Shown piece after piece: positions 34,920-44,626 of a DNA stretch of 64,000 nucleotides; position 1 is the stretch's first letter, and every line of letters begins with the position of its first letter. The stretch comes from Prostheceraeus crozeri. Taxonomy: Eukaryota; Platyhelminthes; Polycladida; Euryleptidae. The DNA lies in NCBI GenBank assembly GCA_907163375.1, contig CAJQUW010009311.1:124001-188000 (forward strand), read 5' to 3'. Made by a program: the position numbers and the translations under genes. The notes beneath the pieces were generated by a model that did not search any database, had not been told where the DNA came from, and saw nothing but the letters and a program-made list of their open reading frames with translations.

Positions 34920-36149
34920 ATGGTCAATAACGACAAAAACAAAAAATTTCACATCAAAATGTGCGTATGCGGTCGAATCAACCGCCGAGACGGTCTCAGG
35001 GACCACATAAGGAAGGCAGGGGCCGACCACATGGTTATCCTGAATAGGGTTGCCTGTGTGAAGTGCAGGGTGCTGTTGGTTGTTGGGCAGGAGGCCGAGT
35101 TTTATCGGAGGCATGGTGAGTGTGTAGGAGGGTTGGTGACCGAATTGAGATTTGTGGAGTTGATGAATGCTGAGAAGGAGCGAATGTTGGAGAAAGAGGC
35201 CAAGAATGTTGTTGAGAATGCTAGTGGGAATGTTGTTGAGAATGCTAGTGGGAATGCTGTGGAGAATGCTAGTGGGAATGCTGTGGAGAATGATGAGTTG
35301 GCGAGAGCGGTTGCGTCGTTGGAGGGTGAGATTGGGCGAAAGAGAGTGCTTGAGAGTGATGATGAGGATGATGTGGATTTAGATAGGGAGCGTGTGAGGA
35401 AGCGTGTGAGGAAGTTGAGCTCTTCGTCGTCGGAGGTGTCAAACATCGTCATCACCGACCCCCCGAAGAGCTCATCTTCCCCAAAAGTGAAGAGTGGTGG
35501 GATTCGTGTGCAGTCGGCGAGATGGTTGAAGGATGAGGAGAAGAGGCATGTTTCGCAGCAGATGGCGCATGATTTGTTGGTGAATAAGTATGAGAGTTTG
35601 AAGAAAGTGAAGGATGAAGTTGTGAAGGAGTTGGATGAGTTAAAAAAGAAGGAACTGAAGTCGAAGGAGGTGGCGGATGAAAACATTAGAATGAGGCGTT
35701 GTGTGACTGATTTGAAGAATAAGACGCGAGAGTTGGAAGAGAAGAATGATGAGTGTGAGAAGAGGGCGAGTGCTGCGGAGAGAAGAATGAGAGATGCAGA
35801 GGCGAAGTTTGAGGAGATGATGAAGGAGATGAGTGTGTTGAGAGCGAGGAATGTTGAGTTGGAGAGGACTGTGGCTCGGCGGGGTGATGAGAGGCAGGCG
35901 TGTGAGAAGTTGGAGCGCATGAGGGATGAGTGGGAACGTGTGAATGAGGATCGTTTGTTTGAGTTCCACATCCCTATTCGGGATAATCATTTGGCCGGCC
36001 AAGTACTCGTCAATCAAAGTCTCGACGAAAGCATAGTGTGTTACAATGGTCATCCGAGCAAGAAGTGTCTCCATGCCAGCTTACGAATGCGCGGCCATCT
36101 CCACAAATTTTCAATCAGGAAGCCCGCGAGACTGCCTAAGGATGACTAA
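34920..36149 (+). CDS. Coiled-coil early protein with N-terminal Cys motif, copy R type
   Basis: 409 residues. N-terminus CVCGRINRRDGLRDH..H and CVKC (possible zinc site), then four to five ENASGN-type repeats (about residues 98-122), acidic and RKRVRK stretches, a long Lys/Glu coiled coil (about 210-340) and a C-terminal domain starting FHIPIRDNHLAG with CYNG and CLHAS. It matches the copy L protein 15306-16481 only in the Cys motif and C-terminal domain. A GTAAGT donor at 36154 lies just past the stop and an acceptor ends at 36214, so the 3' UTR seems spliced. Base use (many GTG/GAG codons) differs from the virion genes. Function unknown. Confidence 0.75.
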   Translation: MVNNDKNKKFHIKMCVCGRINRRDGLRDHIRKAGADHMVILNRVACVKCRVLLVVGQEAEFYRRHGECVGGLVTELRFVELMNAEKERMLEKEAKNVVENASGNVVENASGNAVENASGNAVENDELARAVASLEGEIGRKRVLESDDEDDVDLDRERVRKRVRKLSSSSSEVSNIVITDPPKSSSSPKVKSGGIRVQSARWLKDEEKRHVSQQMAHDLLVNKYESLKKVKDEVVKELDELKKKELKSKEVADENIRMRRCVTDLKNKTRELEEKNDECEKRASAAERRMRDAEAKFEEMMKEMSVLRARNVELERTVARRGDERQACEKLERMRDEWERVNEDRLFEFHIPIRDNHLAGQVLVNQSLDESIVCYNGHPSKKCLHASLRMRGHLHKFSIRKPARLPKDD

Positions 36150-36250
36150 CTTGGTAAGTGAAAAAGTAAATAAGATAGTATATCCTATTCTAATACATAT
36201 CATTTTCATTACAGATCTTTGCCTGCCTTCACCACCCCATCAATTTACTC

Positions 36251-36388
36251 CCGAGAACGAACCATCGGCTCTCTTAAGGGCCACCTAGGGGCAAGACATG
36301 ATAGAACCTCCACGCGGTTTGCCCTGGGCAGTCTTCGGACTGGCGAATACTATCATTAAGTTGAATCTGCTATCAGTCAACTTGAACG
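36251..36388 (+). terminator. Histone-type 3' hairpin repeat, copy 1
   Basis: GGCTCTCTTAAGGGCC (36267-36282) folds into a 6-bp stem with a four-base loop, preceded by AACCATC and followed by ACC. This closely fits the 3' stem-loop of replication-dependent histone mRNAs (GGYYYU, 4-nt loop, ARRRCC, ACCA). The repeat continues with GGGGCAAGACATGATAGAAC and ends in TTAAGTTGA/TCAACTT around ATCTGCTATCAG. It follows the coiled-coil gene. Confidence 0.55.
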
Positions 36389-36394
36389 TTGCGT

Positions 36395-36446
36395 CGCGTT
36401 AGAGGGGTATATAAACCACTGCCTCTCATTTCATTTCATTTCAATC
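36395..36446 (+). promoter_or_regulatory. TATA promoter of the 88-aa gene
   Basis: GGTATATAAACC about 40 bases before the ATG at 36447, then a CATTTCATTTCATTT leader. Confidence 0.65.
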
Positions 36447-36713
36447 ATGCAGACGCCGAACAGTCAAGTCAGCTCTCCTCGCGGACCGCAGTTAAGGCCG
36501 CGAAATTTATTTGAGGAGTTTGTCAGGCTAGAGGAGCAAGACAGAGTTTTTAATAATCTTGCTCGGATTGGCAATCCGATGACAGCAACTGCTGTCAATC
36601 CAACGGAATGGCGCTACATTCCACTTTTTAGCCATGTGCCAGTTAGTGTGGAAGTCGACAGTGCTACCAAAGAGAGAGTCAAAGACTCTCTCAGCAGAAT
36701 TGGTAGGGTGTAA
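36447..36713 (+). CDS. Small early protein, 88 aa, copy R only
   Basis: Unrecognised. Pro/Arg-rich start (MQTPNSQVSSPRGPQLRPR), a helical LFEEFVRLEEQDRVFNNL segment and a basic end. It has its own TATA box upstream and a histone-type hairpin repeat downstream, so it looks like a compact transcription unit. No counterpart was found in the part of copy L in this window. Confidence 0.6.
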   Translation: MQTPNSQVSSPRGPQLRPRNLFEEFVRLEEQDRVFNNLARIGNPMTATAVNPTEWRYIPLFSHVPVSVEVDSATKERVKDSLSRIGRV

Positions 36714-36720
36714 GATGACG

Positions 36721-36864
36721 TTACTCCCGAGAATGAACCATCGGCTCTCTTAAGGGCCACCATGGGGCAAGACATGATAGAACCTCCTGGCGGTTTGCCC
36801 TGGGCAGTCTTCGGACTGGCGAATACTATCATTAAGTTGAATCTGCTATCAGTCAACTTGAACA
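36721..36864 (+). terminator. Histone-type 3' hairpin repeat, copy 2
   Basis: The hairpin GGCTCTCTTAAGGGCC is at 36743-36758, followed by ACCATGGGGCAAGACATGAT. It lies about 30 bases past the stop of the 88-aa gene, the spacing expected of a histone-type mRNA end. Confidence 0.55.
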
Positions 36865-36924
36865 TTATGCAGTCGATTGCTATCCCTGAAGCATTCTGAT
36901 TCGCTGTTGAGCAATTCATTGTTG

Positions 36925-36979
36925 AAAACCCTATATAAGCTAGAAGATTGTAGCGCTTCTCATTCAATTTGAAGTCACG
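36925..36979 (+). promoter_or_regulatory. TATA promoter of the 84-aa gene
   Basis: CCCTATATAAGC about 45 bases before the ATG at 36980. Confidence 0.6.
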
Positions 36980-37234
36980 ATGGAAGCGACATCTGCCGAC
37001 AACATTCCCGTCTTCACTGATGAAGACAACGGCATTCCCAACTTCATCATCCTCGACGAGTGGGATGAAGAGGATGAGAAGAAGGGGAAGATCAAGAAGA
37101 TCATTTGGACGGATGAGGTGTGGACTCCTAAAACCACCCGCATCCGAAAGGTGCCAGATGCACCAGCACGGCTTAGGCGGTATAGGGTATACGAGAACCT
37201 AACCGTCATACCTATTGACTATTCAAGCCAATAG
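36980..37234 (+). CDS. Small acidic early protein, 84 aa, copy R only
   Basis: Unrecognised. Acidic (TDEDNG, DEWDEEDEKKG) with a basic IKKIIW then a KTTRIRKVPDAPARLRRYR segment. The ATG at 36980 is preferred over the out-of-frame one at 36969, since the acidic reading sits between its own TATA box and a downstream hairpin repeat, like its neighbour. Confidence 0.55.
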   Translation: MEATSADNIPVFTDEDNGIPNFIILDEWDEEDEKKGKIKKIIWTDEVWTPKTTRIRKVPDAPARLRRYRVYENLTVIPIDYSSQ

Positions 37235-37255
37235 TCAACTTAATTGACACCATTG

Positions 37256-37395
37256 ACACCGAGAACGAACCATCGGCTCTCTTAAGGGCCACCATGGGGC
37301 AAGACATGATAGAACCTCCTCGCGGTTTGCCCTGGGCAGTCTTCGAACTGGCGAATACTACCATTAAGTTGAATCTGCTATCAGTCAACTTGAAC
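37256..37395 (+). terminator. Histone-type 3' hairpin repeat, copy 3
   Basis: Hairpin at 37275-37290 with flanks AACCATC and ACCATGG. It lies about 40 bases past the 84-aa stop. The unit ends at the TTAAGTTGA/TCAACTT inverted pair. Confidence 0.55.
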
Positions 37396-37740
37396 GTTGC
37401 AAATGCAGTTCGGTGTAATACTTCCTTTCGACGGGCGTTCCTGTAAAGGGCGGCGGTGAAACCCGTAGCTATGTATACCGCAAGGGACATTCGGCAATGG
37501 TCAATCTTGTTAAACCTCTCTGCGTCATGTTTGCAAGTGATTGCCTCTGTCTCAACGTAGTATGCATTCGCGTCAGGGCGACATTTAGCCAACTGTCGAA
37601 GGTTGCCTAAAACTTTCCATTGCATACGTTATGAGAACCATGAGTTCTACCTGTCTCTATCAATGAGACGAATTGATGAATGGAATGAAATGGGAGGACA
37701 CTCACGCGCCACACGCAACATAACACACTTCTCTCTTCCG
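37396..37740 (+). other. Non-coding remnant shared with the copy L coiled-coil gene end
   Basis: 37573-37610 matches the last codons of the copy L coiled-coil gene (its AGCCAACTGTCGAAGGTTGC). The sequence then continues with the same spacer as 14925-15305. This places a seam between two Polinton lineages near 37570. Confidence 0.6.
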
Positions 37741-38135
37741 TAGTCTAACAAGCTCTTTACACATGGATCGCAGTCGATTGCTATCCCTGTATCAGAAGTG
37801 TAAGCTATCTTAATTTATTTGACACTATTTTATCTACCATCATCGTCCATATGAAATGTTTTAAGATTTACAAGTTAGACTAAGCGTGCTACTATTTCCA
37901 AATGAAAAAGTATACATGGTTAAATCATCCACTTAAGCCCATCCGTAGTCTAACAAGCTCTTTACACATGGATCGCAGTCGATTGCTATCCCTGTATCAG
38001 AAGTGTAAGCTATCTTAATTTATTTGACACTATTTTATCTACCATCATCGTCCATATGAAATGTTATAAGATTTACAAGTTAAACTAAGCGTGCTACTAT
38101 TTCCAAATGAAAAAGTATACATGGTTAAATTATTC
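37741..38135. repeat. Tandem duplication, period 205 bases
   Basis: TAGTCTAACAAGCTCTTTAC starts at 37741 and again at 37946, and the copies run on to the ATACATGGTTAAAT phrase. Copy L has only one copy (about 14990-15180 on the other strand). Confidence 0.85.
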
Positions 38136-38195
38136 ACTAAAACCCCATTCAAGTAAGTCAGTATGAAAGCAAAGATAATACGAAATAAACATTTA

Positions 38196-38633
38196 TTATG
38201 GCATGTATTTCAAAAGGTCTTCATCGTCAATATCGTCCCAGAGTCTGGCTTCACATAGATCACAAAAACAGTTGAGCTGCTTTAAACGTTCTTCTGCAGC
38301 GTCCCTCACTTTCTCAATGTACGCCCACTCCGCCACGGTTCGCGGTTGGGAGTTAGGGGTGTACCACTCCCATATTTGATGTAAGTGCGACTTGCTGGTC
38401 ATCTCCATCACCCCTTCGGCATCATATTGTAAATATTTCCACCGTATGCCTGCTAGGTCGGGCAACTCCTCTTCATCGTCCTCCAATAATGATAACTTTC
38501 GTATATTGTCGAGATTGTATGTCTTCTCCACCTTCGCCTTTCTTGGTGCATTTGGTGTAACGAGCACCTTTGCTGATGTACATGGAGAGGAGAACTCCAA
38601 TGCGGTATTTGGTGTTGTTGGAGGACTTGTCAT
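38196..38633 (-). CDS. Early protein of unknown function, 145 aa, copy R
   Basis: Mate of 14475-14924. The start MTSPPTTPNT, the core WKYLQYD..WEWYTPNSQPRT and the C-terminus LWDDIDDEDLLKYMP are kept. The middle is more variable than the virion genes, suggesting faster change. Divergent from PolB. Confidence 0.75.
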   Translation of the reverse strand: MTSPPTTPNTALEFSSPCTSAKVLVTPNAPRKAKVEKTYNLDNIRKLSLLEDDEEELPDLAGIRWKYLQYDAEGVMEMTSKSHLHQIWEWYTPNSQPRTVAEWAYIEKVRDAAEERLKQLNCFCDLCEARLWDDIDDEDLLKYMP

Positions 38634-38639
38634 GTTGTC

Positions 38640-38930
38640 TTTGAAATGCTGACTTTGAATAATGATAACTTTAACATTTTTCTAATTCTTAAGTATACAC
38701 AAGCAGCCAATCAGAATGAACATCAGATGAATGAAGAGGATGAAAGTATATAAGCAAAGTGACATTCAGGTCATTTCATTTAATCTGTGAATCATACAAG
38801 TGACGAACGCACGATCTCTCTCTTTGACTATTATTTGAGGTGTACAAGTGAACTGCTATCTCGTGAATTCCAAATTTGAGTGAAGTCTCTATCTTGTAGA
38901 AGTATCAACCTTAAACTTGATTTCGTTGAA
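38640..38930 (+). promoter_or_regulatory. PolB promoter, copy R
   Basis: CCAAT at 38707-38711 and TATATAAG at 38747-38754, then a leader up to the start codon at 38931-38933. The same CCAATCAGAATGAACA block occurs inverted at about 14408-14423 in copy L. Confidence 0.65.
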
Positions 38931-41900
38931 ATGGTAAGTTGAAAATTTCCTCTCTCATCTCCCTCAAACGTGTGACTAATAGCATCTTCCTCAATTTCAG
39001 GCATCAACTTCATCACCAACGCCCTCTCTTCTCGAGGAAAGTTTAGAGTTATTGAGTCAAGGTAGGTTGTAACACTACACTGAGGCTTGAACAGAGATGA
39101 AAGAATGATTTCTCTTTCAGGTGATGTGAGTTCCAGCTCAGGACTCTCGCGGCAAGGCAACGAGTGGGAATGTGCCGACTGCGGACATATGTTTACAAGG
39201 AAGCACAGTCTCCTTCGACACATCAAACAACGTGTGTGTCAACGCAAAGCGGCGTCAATCTCCGGAGGTGAAGTTGATTCTGACGATGACATCTCCTTTC
39301 CTTGCGATTTGTGCCCTCTTTCTTTTGATAGTCACTTTCAGCGATCTTCGCACAGACTTCAACACACGCATGCAAATGATCACTACACCAACGGTACCTC
39401 TACCATCTCCCTCATTAATGTTTCACATAATAATTTAGTACGCGACTACTGCATGGAGTCCAATACTCAAATTGTAGATTTTCCTGAGTGGCTCCTTCAA
39501 AATTCTAACATTATCGAAGCGCTCTTCAATAATTTAGACAATTTTAGAATGAAGGCGCTCATCTACCTTAAACTAAAATATATTAAAATAGATTTTCAAA
39601 CGGGTCAAGTGACGGAGAGAATACAGTTTCATGTTCCTTCCTCTTCCGCAACCGAAGTTGTAGACTGCGAGTCTTGGCTAAATTTTCACATTCAATGTTT
39701 AAAATCAAATGTAGATAAATTCAATCAACGCGACAGCGCTCTCATTTTTGATGGTGTGGACTCAGCCATATTCAAAATTTCCCTATTAGAAAGTCATGCA
39801 GCTCGAGGCACATTTAAACTACCAAAAACGTTGTATGATAAGAAAGCTGTCATCAATGTTGATTGTAAATCACAGTGTTTCAAATATGCAGTCCTATCCA
39901 TCCTTCACTATAATGATATCAACGCGCATCGAGATCGCACCTATAGCTATAGACAGTGGGAGGATGAACTAGACTTTGAAGGTTGTGATAGTAACAACAT
40001 GAAAATCAAAGATGTAGAAACGTTCGAAAAACATAATAAGATTAAAATTGTCGTTCACGTGTGGGAGAAGGGGTTGAAGGGTGCCCGCTATAATTCACGT
40101 TCAACTTGTTATGAACGTGTAGTCAACCTCTTATTAGTAAAACAAGATGATAGCGAGGAATGGCACTACTGTGGTATTCCCAAAATCTCTCGCTTGTACA
40201 CTCACTTGGGGCACTCTAAAAGAGGTGAACATTTTGTATGCGACCGCTGCATCCGCTCATTTTGGAGTAAAGATAAATTTGAAACTCACTATGAATGGTG
40301 CAAGCGAGGTAAATTACAAATGGAACGCATGCCCAAAGATAAAATATTTTCACATAGGGATAATGGTGACGAATTAAGTCCCCTGCGTGTCATTTACGCA
40401 GACATAGAATGCTACATTGATGATATCATCCACAAGCCAGCAGCCATATCCTGCTATGAAGTATGGCATGACCACTTTAGGAATAGACAAAACAAAATGC
40501 ATACTTGGCAAGGTGAAGATTGCATTTCAAAATTTCTAGAATTTCTCGATAAAGCTGCTAAATTTCAACAATCATATGATTCCCAATTGCAGCGTAAGTC
40601 ACTACATATGTCAGATGAAGACAAACAAAAATTTGAAAGTTGCACATCCTGTCCTAAATGTCATAAAACGTTTGATGACGATAAAATTAAGAAAGTGCGT
40701 GATCATGATCACATCACTGGTAAATTTAGAAACGCACTCTGCTCCAAATGTAACTTTTCACTTAGGTTGAGACGTCGTGTACTACCCGTCATTTTTCATA
40801 ACTTTAAGGGCTATGACAGTCATATGCTCATAAAAGGAGGGTTGAGCCAGATGAAATCGTGGCAGTTTAATGTAATAGCACAAACGAGAGAAAAACTCAT
40901 GGCAATGACAGCAAAAGTACCAGTAGATAAAACTAAAGAAAATAAGACAGTCTTCTTCGAAATAAAATTTTTAGATTCATTTCAATTCATGTCAGCGTCA
41001 CTAGCTTCTCTCGTTCGTAATCTCAAGTTTCTTCCCCATAGTCAAACTTTGAAGAAACACTATCCAAACTTAACGGATGAAATAATCACTCGCAAAGGAG
41101 TCTTTCCTTATGCGTATTTTAGCTCAATGTCTAAACTAAATGAAACAACCCTTCCTTCCATTGACAAATTCAAAAACGATTTGACGGGTGAAGATTGTCC
41201 AGTAGAGGACTATGAACATGCTCAAGAGGCATGGTTAAAATTTAATTGTAAAACGTTTGGCGATTATATGATCGCTTACTTAGAATTAGATGTCATTTTG
41301 CTGGCTGATGTCTTTCAGGAGTTTCGACGAGTGGCATTAGAAGAAGACAAATTAGATCCTGTCCACTTTGTCAGTCTACCAGCCATGTCCTTTAAATCAG
41401 CCTTTAAAATGACTGGTGAGACCATTCATCTCTTACAAGACCCGGAGATGTATAATATATTTGAGCGCGGAATACGCGGTGGTCTCACATTTGTAAATAA
41501 ACATCATATAAAATCTGAAACAGTAGGTGATGATCATATCCACCTAAAGTACTATGACCAAAATAATTTATATGGCAGTTCACTGTCTAAACCACTACCT
41601 CATTCCGAGTTTAGTTGGTTAAATCAAAATGAGCTTGAGTATTACTCCAACCCTTCAAACATACTGAATATTCCAGATGAAGGTGATTGGGGATATTATT
41701 TTGAAGTGGATTTGATTTATCCAAATAGTATTAAAAATAAAACTGCTGATTTCCCACTCGCACCTGAATCTGGCGAAGTGACTGAAGATATGTTTTCACC
41801 ATTCATATCACAATTTCATAATAACTTAACAGAGTGTGGACAGCCAAGGTACAAACCATGCCGCAAACTTTTACTCACCCAATATGATAAGAAAAATTAT

Positions 41901-42888
41901 CTCGTACACTTCTGCATATTAAAATTCTATTTAGAAATGGGCATGCTTCTAAAGTCAGTTCACCGCATTATCAAATTTAGACAGAAAGCCTTCCTCAAAC
42001 CCTACATAGATAGTAACAGTCAAAAACGTGCACTCGCCCAAAATAATTTTGAAAAGGATTTTTATAAATATAAGAATAACAGTCTATTCGGAAAGACCAT
42101 GGAGGATGTTAGAAAACGTATGAATTACAAACTAGTCGTTGATGAACAAAAATATCACAAATTGACCTCATCATCTCTTTTCATTGATAGAGACATCATC
42201 GATGAGTCTTGTAGCTGTTAAAATGATTAAATCAGAAGTTGAGTTGTGCAAACCCATCTATATTGGCCAAGCCGTTTTAGATTATTCCAAGCTTGAAATG
42301 TATCAACTCTTCTACAAAATATTAAAACCATGCCCTCTCGTAAAAGAGGTTCGCTTGCTGGGTGGTGATACAGATAGTTTCTTTTTAGGAATTACCACTC
42401 AAAAAGATTTAAATTTTAATGAAGTAGCTAAGTCATTAGAAAAATATTTCGACACATCTAACTACAATCCCACTCATCCACTCTATTCCAAACTTGGTTG
42501 TTTTAAGGATGAAACAGCAGGAAAGGAAATAGATGAAATGATTCTCCTCCGTCCTAAAATGTATTCCATGAAACTAAAAGAATGTGCAGATAGTATTAAG
42601 CGTGCTAAAGGTATATCAAAATCCATTGTTCATAAAATGAAACATCGGTCCTATAAGAAGGCCTATAAAAATAAAACTATAACGTTTGTCAATATGACAA
42701 TCTTAAAATCTCAAGTTCATACTGTGAAAACGTACACGTTCAAGAAACGAGCACTTTCAGCATGGGAGGATAAGAGGTGTTGGATAGGACATAACACATC
42801 TCTTCCACATGGACATCCTGACACAAACATACCTCCACCCAAAAGAATAAAACTCACGCTACCACATTCAGGAGATGTATTGACATAA
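38931..42888 (+). CDS. POLB: Protein-primed DNA polymerase B, copy R
   Basis: Replicates the element from a protein primer. The 5' end shows spliceosomal signals: the start codon 38931-38933 is followed by GTAAGT, an acceptor ends at 39000, and a second GT...AG pair spans 39062-39120. In order: C2H2 fingers (CADCGHMF..H, CDLCPLSF..H), the PolB N-terminal domain, another CDRC/CPKC zinc region, exonuclease motif YADIECYI, HNFKGYDSH, polymerase region YDQNNLYGSSL, the NNSLFGKTMEDVRKR motif and GGDTDSF with catalytic Asps. Nearly whole; about one apparent break. Unlike PolB of larger viruses it has the TPR-type inserts expected of protein-primed enzymes. Confidence 0.92.
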
Positions 42889-42927
42889 TCAACTTTAACT
42901 CAGTATTTTGATGTTGCTTTTTGTAGA

Positions 42928-43020
42928 TATACATGGTTGTTTTATGTATCGCATGAGATCGTTTCTTCCTTGTGAATATATGCCTACAGTCAGCCCATTC
43001 CCCTATATCTGTGAAAAGAC
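42928..43020 (-). other. Relic C2H2 zinc-finger fragment, copy R
   Basis: On the - strand reads EWADCRHIFTRKKRSHAIH, resembling the first finger of PolB. TTTTCACAG precedes it like a splice acceptor. Same relic at 10086-10240 in copy L. Confidence 0.35.
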
Positions 43021-43066
43021 TTTTTCATATACATATTTTTATTTCAATAAACATATCACAATGACT

Positions 43067-44617
43067 TCACTTTGTTTTCCGAAACACTAAAGTTACGAGG
43101 GATTTAGTATCTTTCACATGGATACACTCTTGTAAACCATTGGTAATTTTGATAGCAATAGAGGGTATAGTTTGTTTGACGACGGGATGATAGAAAATAG
43201 ATTCAAACATCTTCTCGACTATTCCATATGAAGCGTCTTTATCATGAATGAAATCACGTAAAATGTATTCTTTTTTCTCGCCAACAGAAATAGGTAAAAT
43301 CAAATCACTTTGAATGTAAAGGTGCTGTTCATGTTTATCAAGTGTCATTGGTGTTTCTATACCAATCGTATGCGCAGCAGCAAACACAGTTTGTAGCATT
43401 GAAAAGCCAAAGAGTTTTTTCAAATTTTTACTCAATTGACATTGAATGTCATCACCCAGTTTCAGAACAACGCGTTGATTTTCAATTGAAAACGAAATGT
43501 GGTGTGTCTTTGCATCATATTTACTTTTCATCACATGCTTCAACTTCTGTTGTATATAAGGATTTACTACATGAATGAAGCTTTCAACTGTATGATATAG
43601 ACGCGGCATTATATTGATAGCAACTTTAGATTCTTCATAAGACTGGTAAATTTTCTTGATGCGATCACCATAGATGTCCACCCACCATTCATCATTAACT
43701 GAATCAGCTTTAGTGTGATATTCATGAGAACCATACACCACACCGCTTCCAATAATAGGCGTATAATGTCTTAGAAAATGACGCAAGGTTGGAGAGAAAT
43801 AAACTGTAAGTTTGTCATTATATTTCTGAATAACCAACTTATTTTTGTCCGCCATAATTTTCTCTCCATACTTCTTACCCACAGTCTCATTCCATCGTTT
43901 TACTAACTCAATAAGTGATAAAGGTTGAACACCACGCTTTTTCAAAATGATGCGTTCTTCGCATTCTACAACATCTTCATCAAATATTTTAAATCTATAA
44001 TGAAATTTGTTGATTCGATTTGAATAAACTTTTTTAACATTTGCAGTAGCAATTGACGTTAGATGTAGTCCATGACCAAAACGGAGATGTGGATAGAATT
44101 CATTATCCAACCTCAGTGTAAGACCTTTAGTAAAAGAATGAAAGCGGAGGAACTGTCTCCCACTCCAATGAGAGATAGTAAACTCATAAGCTTTCTGAGT
44201 TTTATTCTTCATGATGGAAGTATTACCACTGTTGAATGCCTTAATAATTTTCTCATTCCCAAATGGTTCATAAGAATCTGATTTTATCTGAATCCATTCA
44301 TAGTTCCACTTTCCATCTGATGTTAAATTGTATGGGAATTGAAATGCATTATTCATCGTTATTCCATCATGGGTGCGAGGAGTCAATATCATTTCTTCCA
44401 AATCATTCACATTCTGAATATTGCTATCATAGCAAATACTAGAAACGCCAACCTCCCATTCACCTTCTAAATGCAGTGGCCGATTTAATTCTACTCGATA
44501 GTCTGATGGTTTATTTTTGGGAAATTTATTCATAGAAGCATTACTGGGCAAGTAGATTAGAAACGAGTCCTTATTTTCACTTTCCATATTATTCACATTG
44601 GAAAAATATAATAGCAT
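43067..44617 (-). CDS. Large putative virion protein B, copy R
   Basis: 516 residues, nearly identical to 8387-9937. N-terminal LPSNASMNKFPKN, LEGEWEVGVSSICY and a beta-type C-terminal phrase. Likely start at MESENKDSF, ten codons in. It is last in the virion block and convergent to PolB, with AATAAA around 43037. Structural role inferred from family and position. Confidence 0.72.
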   Translation of the reverse strand: MLLYFSNVNNMESENKDSFLIYLPSNASMNKFPKNKPSDYRVELNRPLHLEGEWEVGVSSICYDSNIQNVNDLEEMILTPRTHDGITMNNAFQFPYNLTSDGKWNYEWIQIKSDSYEPFGNEKIIKAFNSGNTSIMKNKTQKAYEFTISHWSGRQFLRFHSFTKGLTLRLDNEFYPHLRFGHGLHLTSIATANVKKVYSNRINKFHYRFKIFDEDVVECEERIILKKRGVQPLSLIELVKRWNETVGKKYGEKIMADKNKLVIQKYNDKLTVYFSPTLRHFLRHYTPIIGSGVVYGSHEYHTKADSVNDEWWVDIYGDRIKKIYQSYEESKVAINIMPRLYHTVESFIHVVNPYIQQKLKHVMKSKYDAKTHHISFSIENQRVVLKLGDDIQCQLSKNLKKLFGFSMLQTVFAAAHTIGIETPMTLDKHEQHLYIQSDLILPISVGEKKEYILRDFIHDKDASYGIVEKMFESIFYHPVVKQTIPSIAIKITNGLQECIHVKDTKSLVTLVFRKTK

Positions 44618-44626
44618 ACTTTTGCA

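Noticed and set aside
35102-35971. 289-codon frame on the - strand
   Set aside because: Antisense shadow of the coiled-coil gene; Ser/Phe-rich as expected from reversed Lys/Glu codons.
34920-36149. Naming the coiled-coil protein as the terminal protein for protein-primed replication
   Set aside because: Only its location near the TIR supports this; there is no recognisable motif.
36251-37395. Idea that the hairpin units belong to captured histone genes
   Set aside because: The neighbouring 88- and 84-residue proteins lack any histone-fold or tail pattern. Only the hairpin is histone-like.
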